A stretch of 64,000 nucleotides of DNA from Thermotogota bacterium. Its GTDB lineage: Bacteria; Thermotogota; Thermotogae; Thermotogales; DSM-5069. Positions 35,368 to 44,219 of this stretch are shown here, in pieces. Under the pieces are notes generated by a model. It did not search any database. It was not told where the DNA came from and saw nothing but the letters and a program-made list of their open reading frames with translations. Where the stretch lies: the NCBI GenBank assembly GCA_029551145.1, contig JAKPGA010000005.1, positions 1 to 64,000 on the forward strand, given 5' to 3'. Position numbers and translations under genes: made by a program. Position 1 is the stretch's first letter; the number at the start of each line of letters is the position of its first letter.

Positions 35368-36630
35368 TTGCGTAAATTCTCGTTTGTTGTTCTGATCGTT
35401 TTGCTGTTCGTTGGATTGGTATTCGCGGAAACAGTGACTTTGAGGGTCATTCAGGTATTCACAAGTCCCTTGAGGACAAAGGTTCTTGAGGAGATCATCT
35501 CGAAATTCGAAGCGCAGAATCCCGGTGTAAAGGTTGAACTGATTTCGCCGCCTTACGAGACGGCATATCAGAAGATCTACCTGATGGTGAGCGCCGAAGA
35601 GCCACTTGATATCGTGGAGGTCGGCGATTGGTCTCTGAGTGCTCTGGCAAGTATGGGAAAACTCTTGTCTTTGGAACCATATCTTGCACAGTCTCAACTG
35701 ACAGGTCACCTTGTACCTGGGGTTCTCGATGCGGCAAGAACTTATAAAAACACAGCTTATCTTCTGCCAAATGCGATCTATGTGAAGACTCTTTTCTTCA
35801 GGCCCGAGATCACATCAAAGTACAATTTGAACAACGCACCTGCTACAATGGAACAACTTCTCGAATTCTGCAGAGCCATTACAAAACCAGAGCAAAATCA
35901 GTACGGCTTTGATTTCCGTGGAAAAGGATATCCCACGGCATTCATCGACATCGTCATGACTTCGTTCTTCGACGATATCGATCCAAACTGCATGTATCTG
36001 AAAAAGGATGGCAAATTGATCTTCGAAGACAAGCGCGCACTCGATGGTATCAACTTCTACTTGGAACTCTTCAAAACCGCCCCAAAGGATTCGATAAACT
36101 GGGGTTTTGATGAACAGGTAAATTCTTTTGTCTCTGGTATCACACCGTATCTTTTCCAAGATCCAGATACCGTCGGTTTGCTCAACGAACTCCTGGGATC
36201 CGACAGGTATAGGACGGCTCCACTGCCGTTGGGAAAAGGTGGGAAAGCTTACCCCACAATTGGCTTTGCAGGCTGGGGTATCACCAGTTATTCAAAGTAC
36301 AAAGACATCGCGTGGAAATTCTTGGAGTTTTTCAACTCTCCAGAGATCAACGCTTTGTGGTGTAAAGATTACGGCGCCTTGCCGGTTGACATGAGGGTTT
36401 ACGATATCGACCCGTATTTCAAGAGTGATATATTCCACGGATGGACGGTAATGTTTGGTGATACACAGCACTATCAATTCACGAAATACCCACTGGACAA
36501 TGAGGCATGGAGTGAATGGAACGAGCTCCACGAATCCACAATGCAACAGGTGTTGCTTGGCAAGATGAAACCAGAAACAGCACTCAAGACATGGGCAGAT
36601 TTCTGGAAAAAGGCAGGGCTCGGCAAGTAG
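35368..36630 (+). CDS. ABC importer substrate-binding protein (sugar type)
   Basis: The 420-residue protein starts at TTG 35368 behind GAGGAGGTGG, and its signal peptide runs MRKFSFVVLIVLLFVGLVFA. The mature part is a cluster B (family 1) binding protein: VTLRVIQVFTSPLRTK, EEIISKFEAQNPGVKVEL and the GWGITSYSKYKD motif. Such proteins bind sugars or oligosaccharides; the ligand is not predictable here. There is no lipobox, so it is probably free in the toga periplasm. It is first in an operon with two permeases, a 68-aa protein and iadA. Confidence 0.9.
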   Translation: MRKFSFVVLIVLLFVGLVFAETVTLRVIQVFTSPLRTKVLEEIISKFEAQNPGVKVELISPPYETAYQKIYLMVSAEEPLDIVEVGDWSLSALASMGKLLSLEPYLAQSQLTGHLVPGVLDAARTYKNTAYLLPNAIYVKTLFFRPEITSKYNLNNAPATMEQLLEFCRAITKPEQNQYGFDFRGKGYPTAFIDIVMTSFFDDIDPNCMYLKKDGKLIFEDKRALDGINFYLELFKTAPKDSINWGFDEQVNSFVSGITPYLFQDPDTVGLLNELLGSDRYRTAPLPLGKGGKAYPTIGFAGWGITSYSKYKDIAWKFLEFFNSPEINALWCKDYGALPVDMRVYDIDPYFKSDIFHGWTVMFGDTQHYQFTKYPLDNEAWSEWNELHESTMQQVLLGKMKPETALKTWADFWKKAGLGK

Positions 36631-37508
36631 TGAAAAGACTCAGATTCTGGATTTTTCTGATGCTTTTGCCAACATTTGCGTTGATCTTTTTCATAAACCT
36701 TTACCCCCTCGTGCGTGGGGGGGTAATTTCATTTCAGAGATTGACGGTCTTCACCCTGAACAGACCCAGATTCATTGGCTTTGAGAATTACAGAACATTA
36801 ATCACAGATCCGAATTTCTGGAATATTATTTTGAACACAGTCGTGTGGATCTTCTTTTCCGTCCTCTTTCAGTTGGTCTTTGGTTTCATCTTGGCATTGC
36901 TTTTAGTGAAACCTTTCAAGGGAAGAGGCCTGTACATGGGCGTTGTTTTTTACCCGTGGGCTTTGTCTGGCTTTGCGATAGGTTTACTGTGGTCTTGGAT
37001 TTTGAACGGGCAGTTTGGGATCCTAAACGATATTCTGATCAAGCTTCATTTGATTAAACAACCCATAAGCTTTCTTTCAGATCCCAGGTTTGCGATGTTT
37101 TCGGTGATAATGATAAATGTGTGGTATGGTATTCCGTTTTTCGCAATAATGCTTCTTGCGGCTCTTCAGTCAGTACCTAAGGAACTTTACGAAGCTGCTC
37201 AAATTGACGGGGCAACCATGTGGCACCGACTCGTGAGAATAACCATACCCTGTATCAAGCCAGCAATTACCAGCACAGTACTGTTGAGAATAATATGGGT
37301 GATGAACTTCCCCGATATCATATACGGTACAACAAGAGGTGGACCTGCAGGTGCAACCAACATTCTTTCGGTTCAGATGATCAACATAGTCTATTACCAA
37401 AACAACTTCGGCAAAGCATCGGCATTGGGGATAATCATCACAGGTGTGCTACTTGCTTTTTCAGTTGCCTATCTGATAGTTGCTGAAAAGGGAGCCTTTG
37501 AGCTATGA
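36630..37508 (+). CDS. ABC importer permease (MalF/UgpA type)
   Basis: The 292-residue permease has six transmembrane helices and the cytoplasmic EAA loop EAAQIDGATMWHRLVRITIP. The GTG start at 36630 uses the last base of the preceding TAG stop (TAGTG), which indicates translational coupling; no strong separate ribosome binding site is seen. A perfect eight-pair inverted repeat (TTACCCCC/GGGGGTAA, 36701-36726) lies about 70 bases into the gene. It pairs with the next permease. Confidence 0.9.
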   Translation: MKRLRFWIFLMLLPTFALIFFINLYPLVRGGVISFQRLTVFTLNRPRFIGFENYRTLITDPNFWNIILNTVVWIFFSVLFQLVFGFILALLLVKPFKGRGLYMGVVFYPWALSGFAIGLLWSWILNGQFGILNDILIKLHLIKQPISFLSDPRFAMFSVIMINVWYGIPFFAIMLLAALQSVPKELYEAAQIDGATMWHRLVRITIPCIKPAITSTVLLRIIWVMNFPDIIYGTTRGGPAGATNILSVQMINIVYYQNNFGKASALGIIITGVLLAFSVAYLIVAEKGAFEL

Positions 37509-38332
37509 AGTACAGGGTTTTATCGATTTTAAGGGTATTGGGACTCATTGTTTACCTACTTTTTGCAGTCTTCCCGTTGGTCTGGATTATTCTAACGTCG
37601 ATCAAGCCTATCAACGAGGTCTACTCCTTTCCGATAAAATATCTGCCATCTCGGATCAGTTTTGACGCATACAGATACCTTTTCAGCTTTGCGAGATTTC
37701 AGGTGTACTTCAAGAACAGTTTCTTGGTAGCCACAGTTTCTGCTCTTTTTTCAACCTCTTTCTCTTTGATGAGTGGCTACGTTCTATCAAGGTTTCAATT
37801 CAAATTGAAGCATTTTCTCTTGCTCACATTGTTTTTTGTTCAGATGCTCCCGACATATCTTTTGATGATTCCTCAGTTCACGATGTTTTCAAAACTGAAA
37901 CTCACCAATACCTTGTTGAGCATTGTGATCATTTACACAGGATTCGGTGCGGCCTTCGGTGCGATCATGGCACGAGCCTTTTTCAAGTCACTTCCCAAGG
38001 AAATAGAGGAGGCTGCTTGGATAGATGGCTGCAGCCGATTTGAGGCGCTTTTGAAGGTGGTACTTCCTGTTTTTCTGCCAAATGTCGGGGCGATTTTCAG
38101 CTTCTGCTTCGTGAATAGCTGGAATGAAGTTTTTACGGCAGTACTCTTTATTCACAGCGACCACAAAATGACGGTACCAGTTGCTCTTTACTCCTTTGTT
38201 TCCAAGGCAGGAATTCAATGGAACGTGATGGCTGCCGGGATAGTTGTGGCTCTGTTGCCAACGGTCTTGGTCTTCGCAATCGCACAGAGATACATCATTC
38301 AAGGTTTGACACAAGGTGCACTTAAAGGATGA
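37505..38332 (+). CDS. ABC importer permease (MalG/UgpE type)
   Basis: This 275-residue six-helix permease has the EAA loop EEAAWIDGCSRFEALLKVVLP and the usual C-terminal ending QRYIIQGLTQGALKG. It overlaps the preceding permease by four bases (ATGA). No ATPase gene follows, so the importer likely uses a shared MsmK/UgpC-type ATPase encoded elsewhere. Confidence 0.92.
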   Translation: MKYRVLSILRVLGLIVYLLFAVFPLVWIILTSIKPINEVYSFPIKYLPSRISFDAYRYLFSFARFQVYFKNSFLVATVSALFSTSFSLMSGYVLSRFQFKLKHFLLLTLFFVQMLPTYLLMIPQFTMFSKLKLTNTLLSIVIIYTGFGAAFGAIMARAFFKSLPKEIEEAAWIDGCSRFEALLKVVLPVFLPNVGAIFSFCFVNSWNEVFTAVLFIHSDHKMTVPVALYSFVSKAGIQWNVMAAGIVVALLPTVLVFAIAQRYIIQGLTQGALKG

Positions 38333-38394
38333 TACAATAGTACGGGTTCAAATTAATTGTATTTGTGCCGATAAATCTTGTAGAGGTGATCAGC

Positions 38395-38601
38395 TTGCGC
38401 GTAGATGGCGTTAGCCACAGCAATACCGTTTTATACCCGCAGATCGATGGGCAGAAAAAGCAGGTGCCAGAAGCTCTTGGCAAAGACCAAGTGTTACAAC
38501 TGCTGAACTATATGCTGTATCAGCAAAATGGCCTTGCGATGAAATTGGTGAGAATAGCCACAGAAAACTACGTCAGCGCGCAGTTTGACATGACAGCTTA
38601 G
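38395..38601 (+). CDS. Small protein of unknown function in transporter operon
   Basis: This 68-residue hydrophilic protein starts at TTG 38395, five bases after GAGGTGA. The C-terminal half (QVLQLLNYMLYQQNGLAMKL) is helical and faintly recalls small YjfB-like motility proteins, but this is not secure. It has no signal peptide and no cysteines. It lies 62 bases after the permease and 8 bases before iadA, and is probably co-transcribed with both. Confidence 0.55.
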   Translation: MRVDGVSHSNTVLYPQIDGQKKQVPEALGKDQVLQLLNYMLYQQNGLAMKLVRIATENYVSAQFDMTA

Positions 38602-38609
38602 GTGATCAG

Positions 38610-39761
38610 ATGATAAAGATCATCAAAAATGTGGAGGTTTTTTCCCCGCAACCTTTGGGCAAGAGAGATGTTTTGATCGCGCACGATAAGATAGTTGCCA
38701 TCGACAAAGACATAGCTCTTAATGGTTCATATGTTGAATCAATAGATGGGTCAGGCAAACTCTGCGTGCCCGGTTTCATAGATTCACACGTGCACATCAT
38801 AGGTGGTGGCGGAGAAGGGGGTTTTACGACCAGAACTCCCGAACTTCTATTCTCTGATCTTGTACAGGGTGGTATAACCACCGTTGTTGGCTGTCTTGGC
38901 ACAGATGGGGTCACAAGAAATCTCAATTCGTTGTATGCAAAAGCCAAGTCGCTCGATGAACAGGGAGTGACATGCTACATATATTCAGGTTCTTACAGAG
39001 TGCCCATTGTTACCTTTACAGGTAGCCTCTTGCAAGATCTAATCTTGATCGACAAGGTCATCGGTGCTGGGGAAATCGCGATCTCAGATCACCGATCTTC
39101 GCAGCCAACTGTCGAAGAACTCAAAAGAATTGCGGCTGATGCGAGAGTCGGCGGCATATTGTCTAACAAAGCAGGCATTGTGAATCTACATGTTGGTGAT
39201 GGCCCTTCAATGCTTGATATGTTGTACGAGATCATCCAAACCACAGAGATACCAACTTCTCAGTTTCTCCCTACACATATAAATAGAAACCGCAAACTTT
39301 TGCAGGAAGGTCTTAACTACGTACAAATGGGTGGTGTTGTCGACTTCACAACCAGCGTTGGTAGTCTTCTGGAGGAAGATCTTCAAGCGTGGAAAGCCTT
39401 GAGAGATTATGTAGATCACGGTTTTGAAGACAGTGTTACCTTCAGTTCCGACGGGCAAGGTAGTCTGCCAAGGTTCAACGACAAGAAGGAGTTCGTTGGC
39501 CTCGATGTGGGTCGAGTGACATCGGTTTATGAACAGTTCAGGTTGGCAGTTGAAAACGGTGTTGAGCTGCAAAAGGCACTCAAAGCCGTCACGAAAAATC
39601 CTGCCAGAGTGCTGAAGCTCACTTCAAAGGGTTGCCTTGATGAAGGTAAGGACGCAGATCTTTTGTTGCTTGATAAAGATCTATGTATAAACACGGTAAT
39701 TGCAAAGGGCAAGATTTTGATGAAAGAAGGTCAACTCATCATCAAAGGCACTTTCGAATGA
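38610..39761 (+). CDS. iadA: Isoaspartyl dipeptidase (IadA-type amidohydrolase)
   Basis: This 383-residue amidohydrolase has the metal-binding HxH of DSHVHIIGGGGEGG, the substrate-contact Glu in GEGG typical of IadA, and the catalytic Asp in SSDGQGS. It removes N-terminal isoaspartyl residues formed by spontaneous damage of Asp and Asn, which is faster at high temperature. The ATG at 38610 follows AGGTGA. Its position behind sugar-type importer genes hints that imported peptides or glycopeptides might be the source of substrate; this is inference. Confidence 0.88.
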   Translation: MIKIIKNVEVFSPQPLGKRDVLIAHDKIVAIDKDIALNGSYVESIDGSGKLCVPGFIDSHVHIIGGGGEGGFTTRTPELLFSDLVQGGITTVVGCLGTDGVTRNLNSLYAKAKSLDEQGVTCYIYSGSYRVPIVTFTGSLLQDLILIDKVIGAGEIAISDHRSSQPTVEELKRIAADARVGGILSNKAGIVNLHVGDGPSMLDMLYEIIQTTEIPTSQFLPTHINRNRKLLQEGLNYVQMGGVVDFTTSVGSLLEEDLQAWKALRDYVDHGFEDSVTFSSDGQGSLPRFNDKKEFVGLDVGRVTSVYEQFRLAVENGVELQKALKAVTKNPARVLKLTSKGCLDEGKDADLLLLDKDLCINTVIAKGKILMKEGQLIIKGTFE

Positions 39762-39855
39762 CCTTAGAGATCCACTGTACAAAGATCGTTCAGATACCTG
39801 ATGAAGAATCAAAAAAGAAAAAGAACAAAGCAGTAATGCATAAGGGGGCATAATT

Positions 39856-40074
39856 GTGGTTTATTTTCTTGCTGTATTGGGAGTTATTTTTCTTATCTAT
39901 CTTTTCTTCAAATTCTTCCCGCTCTCTGCGGGTATCGGTGGACTGATATTGGCAGGCGCGATTCTTTTCTTTCTTTTCGTTGGACTGGCCATAATTGCGA
40001 TACCAATACTGATCATTGTACTCATAATTGTTGGGATTACCTGGATCATCAAAAGTGTAAACAGAAATCGATGA
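39856..40074 (+). CDS. Small hydrophobic membrane protein
   Basis: The 72-residue protein is nearly all hydrophobic and probably has two transmembrane helices, ending in a short basic tail (KSVNRNR). The GTG start at 39856 follows AGGGGG by seven bases, which supports it being a real gene. No homologue is recognised. It is 94 bases after iadA and convergent with the DUF362 gene five bases away. Confidence 0.5.
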   Translation: MVYFLAVLGVIFLIYLFFKFFPLSAGIGGLILAGAILFFLFVGLAIIAIPILIIVLIIVGITWIIKSVNRNR

Positions 40075-40079
40075 TCTAC

Positions 40080-41150
40080 TCAGACTAAATTGCAAGCCAC
40101 CTTGACCAGTTCGTACTTTCTCGAACCCAAGCCGATTTGTTGTGCATACTCCAGTTGGGTCTCCCATGTAACCTTTGGGTGAACCTCAAGAAATGGATCC
40201 TTGCCCTGGACTTGCCTGACCATATCTATACACGCCTGATCGAGTGCAACTGGGTCTGTGCTCGCCATCATACCAATATTCGGAGCTATTGGTGGCCTAT
40301 TTGTGTGCCAACAATCACAGTCTGGTGAGATATCTGTCAGGAAAGATATGAAGATGGCTTTTTTATCTTTCAAAACAGCAAAGGCGTATTCAACCATTTT
40401 CTTGCTGAGATTCTCCGACGAATCACTCCATTTGGGCGACATGGCACCGTAGTTGCACATTGCTATGCACTGTCCACAACCGATACATTTGGCGTAGTCG
40501 ATCACTGCAAACTTTGCCACAGTTATGGCTCCAACAGGGCAGTTTTTCTCGCACATTCGACAGGCAACACAGTTTTCAGTCACCACGTAAGGTTTTGATT
40601 CTGAATGTTGCTCAAGTTTTCCAGATCTGGAAGCGCTTCCCATACCAACGTTTTTCAGTGTGCCACCAAATCCGGTCTGTTCATGGCCTTTGAAATGGGT
40701 CATAACAACCAAGGAATCAGACAACGCTATTGCCGTACCGATCTTTGCCTCTTTCACGTAGGTCTTGTTTATTTTCACCTTGATTTCATCGGAACCTCTC
40801 AGTCCATCTGCAATCACAACTGGAGCACCTGTCACTTCATAGCTAAAGCCGTTCAAGTAGGCGTTCAGAATGTGGTCTATCGCATTGGACCTATGACCTA
40901 TGTAAAGTGTATTCGAATCTGTCAAAAATGGCTTTCCACCGTATTTCTTGATCTGATCCACCACGACTCTGACATACTGCGGTCTTATGAAGGCGAGGTT
41001 GCCGTACTCCCCGAAATGAAGCTTTATCGCGACAAAGTTGTTTTGACCGATTATCTTACCAAGCTCAACCTTTTCCAGAAGAATCTCCAGTTTTTTGAGC
41101 AGATTCACACTGCTGTTTGTCGACAAATCTGTGAAATACACAATCGACAT
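40080..41150 (-). CDS. DUF362 ferredoxin-type protein
   Basis: The 356-residue protein has a DUF362 domain with two [4Fe-4S] motifs inserted near the middle, CVACRMCEKNCP and CIGCGQCIAMCN. Conserved segments include VAIKLHFGEYGN, THFKGHEQTGFGG and KNVGMGSASRSGK. Proteins of this group are iron-sulfur proteins of uncertain role. The ATG at 41150 follows GGGGGT by six bases; the longer open frame begins before the promoter and is rejected. It appears monocistronic. Confidence 0.8.
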   Translation of the reverse strand: MSIVYFTDLSTNSSVNLLKKLEILLEKVELGKIIGQNNFVAIKLHFGEYGNLAFIRPQYVRVVVDQIKKYGGKPFLTDSNTLYIGHRSNAIDHILNAYLNGFSYEVTGAPVVIADGLRGSDEIKVKINKTYVKEAKIGTAIALSDSLVVMTHFKGHEQTGFGGTLKNVGMGSASRSGKLEQHSESKPYVVTENCVACRMCEKNCPVGAITVAKFAVIDYAKCIGCGQCIAMCNYGAMSPKWSDSSENLSKKMVEYAFAVLKDKKAIFISFLTDISPDCDCWHTNRPPIAPNIGMMASTDPVALDQACIDMVRQVQGKDPFLEVHPKVTWETQLEYAQQIGLGSRKYELVKVACNLV

Positions 41151-41201
41151 CTTTGTACCCCCAGTCTTTAAGCAAATCAACGGTACTGAACCTTTTGAAA
41201 T

Positions 41202-41231
41202 ATGATACCACAGGAAAGATAAAGTTTGCAA
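41202..41231 (-). promoter_or_regulatory. Promoter of the DUF362 gene
   Basis: On the minus strand TTGCAA (41226-41231) is 18 bases from TATCAT (41202-41207), which is preceded by TGG to give an extended -10. It lies 52 bases upstream of the ATG. Confidence 0.55.
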
Positions 41232-41284
41232 TACGTACTTTCCATATCGTGTTTTTGGTTTTTACCCCTATTTTGAGGAATTAA

Positions 41285-42439
41285 TTAATAGAGAAAGAAC
41301 TTTGTGGACAACCTTGAAAACTCACTCGCTTGTTTCTGCCAAATCGATTCCAAATCTTTTGAAGTTGCACCGTCCTCAATGGCTTTTCTGTAGAAATCAC
41401 TGCCGATCAACAGATCAAAGTAGTACCTTTTGGTGTTATCGTGAACATAGCTGTCCCAGGAAAAACTCTGGGGATGTAAAGCTTTCAACACAGAGATCAA
41501 GTCAATCGCAAGATTAAGAGGTTTGATTTTGTGTTTGTCCGTTACAAAAAACTCCAGGCCATTGCACACCTGATTGTGTAACTTGAAAGCGGCTGGTACG
41601 AAGACTCTTTCTCTGAACATAACACCTTGATGGTTTAATTTCCTCATCTGGTTGTACAGCTTTTCTGAATCGATCCACGGTGCGCCTATGTACTTGAAGG
41701 GATGCACTGTACCTCTTCCAACAGAAAGGTTCACGCCTTCAAGCAAGCAAAATCCACAGTACAGAACTGTGTGTTCAAGTGAAGGGAGATTCGGTGAAGG
41801 AGTATTCCACAAAAGATTTGTGTCATCGTAAAAGAAGGATCTTTTGTAATCTTTCATGGGCACAACCATCAAATCCGCATTCATTTTGTATTCACTGTTC
41901 AAATATGTTGCGACCTCACCGATGGTCAAACCATATCTCAGAGCCAAGCCATATCCACCGACAAAGCTGTTGAACTCCTTTTCGATCGTTGGACCCTCAA
42001 CGATTTGACAGCAGAGTGGATTTGGTCTATCCAACACGATGAATTTTATGCTGTGTTTCGCACACTCTTCCATGCAATAAGCCATCGTATAGATGTAAGT
42101 GTAAAACCTCAGCCCTACGTCTTGAATGTCATAGATCATCACGTCAATATCCTCAAGCATTTGAGCTGTAGGTCTTAGGTTTTCACCGTAGAGCGAGTAC
42201 ACCGGTATCTTGTACCTCGGATCGACAAAATCAGCCACTTTCGCGCCGTCTGGTGCTGCTCCAAACACACCGTGTTCGGGTCCAAAAAGCTTTGTGATTC
42301 TCAGGCCCTTTTCAAGGAAAAGGTCTATATTCCTTCTCAAATCGCAGTTTATACCTGTTGAGTTTGTTACAAGCCCTATCTTAGCACCTTTGAACTGCTG
42401 GGTATATGCATCGAGAAACACATCCAGCCCTGTTTTCAT
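41285..42439 (-). CDS. namZ: NamZ-family exo-beta-N-acetylmuramidase (DUF1343)
   Basis: This 384-residue DUF1343/GH171 protein has the conserved blocks IGLVTNSTGI, FGPEHGVFG, IYDIQDVGLRFYTYI, VLDRPNPL and VGRGTVHPF. Bacillus subtilis NamZ, the founding member, removes MurNAc from the non-reducing end of peptidoglycan fragments. That enzyme is secreted, whereas this one begins MKTGLDVFLDAYTQQF with no signal peptide, so it should act in the cytoplasm. The ATG at 42439 follows GAGGTGA. It is the last gene of an importer operon, 10 bases after the permease. Confidence 0.8.
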   Translation of the reverse strand: MKTGLDVFLDAYTQQFKGAKIGLVTNSTGINCDLRRNIDLFLEKGLRITKLFGPEHGVFGAAPDGAKVADFVDPRYKIPVYSLYGENLRPTAQMLEDIDVMIYDIQDVGLRFYTYIYTMAYCMEECAKHSIKFIVLDRPNPLCCQIVEGPTIEKEFNSFVGGYGLALRYGLTIGEVATYLNSEYKMNADLMVVPMKDYKRSFFYDDTNLLWNTPSPNLPSLEHTVLYCGFCLLEGVNLSVGRGTVHPFKYIGAPWIDSEKLYNQMRKLNHQGVMFRERVFVPAAFKLHNQVCNGLEFFVTDKHKIKPLNLAIDLISVLKALHPQSFSWDSYVHDNTKRYYFDLLIGSDFYRKAIEDGATSKDLESIWQKQASEFSRLSTKFFLY

Positions 42440-42449
42440 GATTTTCACC

Positions 42450-43277
42450 TCATTTTATCGCACCTTGAGTCATGCCAGCAATGAATGTCTGGGAGAAAAT
42501 CAGAAAGAGAATAACAGTCGGTGCGATAGAAAGTGTTAAGCCAGAGAACAACAACTGCCACTGTGTGGAATATTCGCCAAAGAATATGGAAACAGCAAGT
42601 GTTATGGTAGCTTTTGATCTGTCATTTATCAAAATCAACGGGAAGAAAAAGTCATTCCACACGTTGACAAATGTCACAATTGCGACTATTGACAATGCTG
42701 GTTTTACCAAGGGAAGCACTATGCTGCGATAGATCATCCCAACAGATGCGCCGTCAATTCTCGCAGCTTCACACAGTTCATTGGGTACAGAGTCCATGAA
42801 GTTCTTGAGTATAAACGCAGAGAAAGGTATGTTAACCGAGCTGTACACAATAATGAGACCCAAGAGAGAATTGGTCAAATTCAAACTCCTGAGCAACAAG
42901 AAAATAGGAATAACTGCCAATCGCGCAGGTAAAGTAAGACCGAGCATTGAATAAAGAAACAGATATCTCCTACCCCTGAACTCGTATTTCGCAATCATAT
43001 AGGCGAACATAGAAGATAGCACAACAACTGCTACCACAGATACCGCTGCGACTATCGCGCTGTTGAGATATCCTCGCATTATTGAGGCCCTTTGCCAAGC
43101 TTGGACGTAGTTCTGGTACATGAATTTCGTTGGTAAGGAAAAAGGTTTCAAGAAAAGCTCGCGCATAGACTTAAAGGAATTCATAACCATCATGAAGAAG
43201 GGTCCGGCTATAATTAATGCATAGACAGAAAGCACAAGATAAGCGAGGAATTTATAAAATTTGCTGAACCTCATCAT
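42450..43277 (-). CDS. ABC importer permease (MalG/UgpE type)
   Basis: This 275-residue, six-helix permease has the EAA loop CEAARIDGASVGMIYRSIVLP and C-terminal FIAGMTQGAIK. It overlaps the upstream permease gene by four bases. It forms the heterodimeric channel with that product and no ATPase is encoded nearby. Its likely cargo, from the linked namZ gene, is a muramyl disaccharide or fragment; this is inference. Confidence 0.92.
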   Translation of the reverse strand: MMRFSKFYKFLAYLVLSVYALIIAGPFFMMVMNSFKSMRELFLKPFSLPTKFMYQNYVQAWQRASIMRGYLNSAIVAAVSVVAVVVLSSMFAYMIAKYEFRGRRYLFLYSMLGLTLPARLAVIPIFLLLRSLNLTNSLLGLIIVYSSVNIPFSAFILKNFMDSVPNELCEAARIDGASVGMIYRSIVLPLVKPALSIVAIVTFVNVWNDFFFPLILINDRSKATITLAVSIFFGEYSTQWQLLFSGLTLSIAPTVILFLIFSQTFIAGMTQGAIK

Positions 43278-44173
43278 CTTCGATCCCTTCTTTCGACTAA
43301 GTAAACGTATAGGATCGACATTGGCATCACGATCATGAATATGAACACAGTAACCGCTGCACCAAGTCCCATGTCTGTGTAAGCACTCCCAAGACCACCA
43401 AAAGCGGTACGGTAGAAGACGGTACCCAGGACATCTGTGGATCTAAACGGACCTGCCTGAACCCCTTCAAGTGCGTAGATCATATCAAAGACATTGAAAC
43501 TTCCAATGAAAAGCAATATCAATAGTGTTCGAAAGGTCGGTACTGTGAGCGGAAAAATTACCCTCCAAGTTGTTTTCCAGTTGCTTGCACCGTCAATATA
43601 GGCTGCTTCTATTAATTCGGGCGAGATATTCAGTATTGACGCGAGTATCACCAAAACATAAAACCCAAGGTTTCTCCACACATTCACTATGATAATGGTG
43701 GTTAAAGCAAGATTAGGATCTCCAAGCCAAGGCCTCGCCAAACTGCCTAGGCCGATAGCCTTGAGCAACTGGTTCACAAGACCTATCTGCGGATGCAAAA
43801 ACAAACTCCACATAAAACCAACCATTACAAGCGGAATCATGTTTGGAAGATAAACAACTGTTCTGAAGATCTTCGTGCCCTTTATTTTGCTTGCAAGAAG
43901 CAGTGCTATCAAAAATCCAAGACCTAATTCCAGCGCTGATACCAAGACAAAAAAATACACGTTGTGATAAAAAGCATTGAAAACTTCCTTTGAAAACCCC
44001 CCGCTGAACATATCTCTGTAGTTTTTTAGTCCAACGAATATTTTCTCACCAACACCGCGCCAACTGTAGAAACTCAAGCGCAAGCTGTCGAACAATGGAT
44101 ACATCACAAAAAGAGTGTACAAGAACATTGCAGGAAGAATGAAAATCAGAATATATCTCAACTTTACCTTCAT
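43274..44173 (-). CDS. ABC importer permease (MalF/UgpA type)
   Basis: The 299-residue permease has six helices and the EAA loop EAAYIDGASNWKTTWRVIFP. The ATG at 44173 is six bases after AGAGGTG; a longer upstream frame would run into the preceding hairpin and is rejected. It stands 46 bases after the binding-protein gene, with a strong hairpin between them. Confidence 0.92.
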   Translation of the reverse strand: MKVKLRYILIFILPAMFLYTLFVMYPLFDSLRLSFYSWRGVGEKIFVGLKNYRDMFSGGFSKEVFNAFYHNVYFFVLVSALELGLGFLIALLLASKIKGTKIFRTVVYLPNMIPLVMVGFMWSLFLHPQIGLVNQLLKAIGLGSLARPWLGDPNLALTTIIIVNVWRNLGFYVLVILASILNISPELIEAAYIDGASNWKTTWRVIFPLTVPTFRTLLILLFIGSFNVFDMIYALEGVQAGPFRSTDVLGTVFYRTAFGGLGSAYTDMGLGAAVTVFIFMIVMPMSILYVYLVERRDRR

Positions 44174-44188
44174 GATGAGCACCTCTTG

Positions 44189-44214
44189 AAAATGCCCCAG
44201 CTTTCGCTGGGGCA
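44189..44214 (-). terminator. Hairpin between binding-protein and permease genes
   Basis: On the minus strand TGCCCCAGC-GAAA-GCTGGGGCA makes nine perfect pairs closed by a GNRA-type tetraloop and followed by TTTT. It begins six bases after the binding-protein stop. It may act as a partial terminator or a 3' stabiliser that makes binding protein more abundant than permeases, as known for malE-malF. Confidence 0.75.
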
Positions 44215-44219
44215 AGAAA

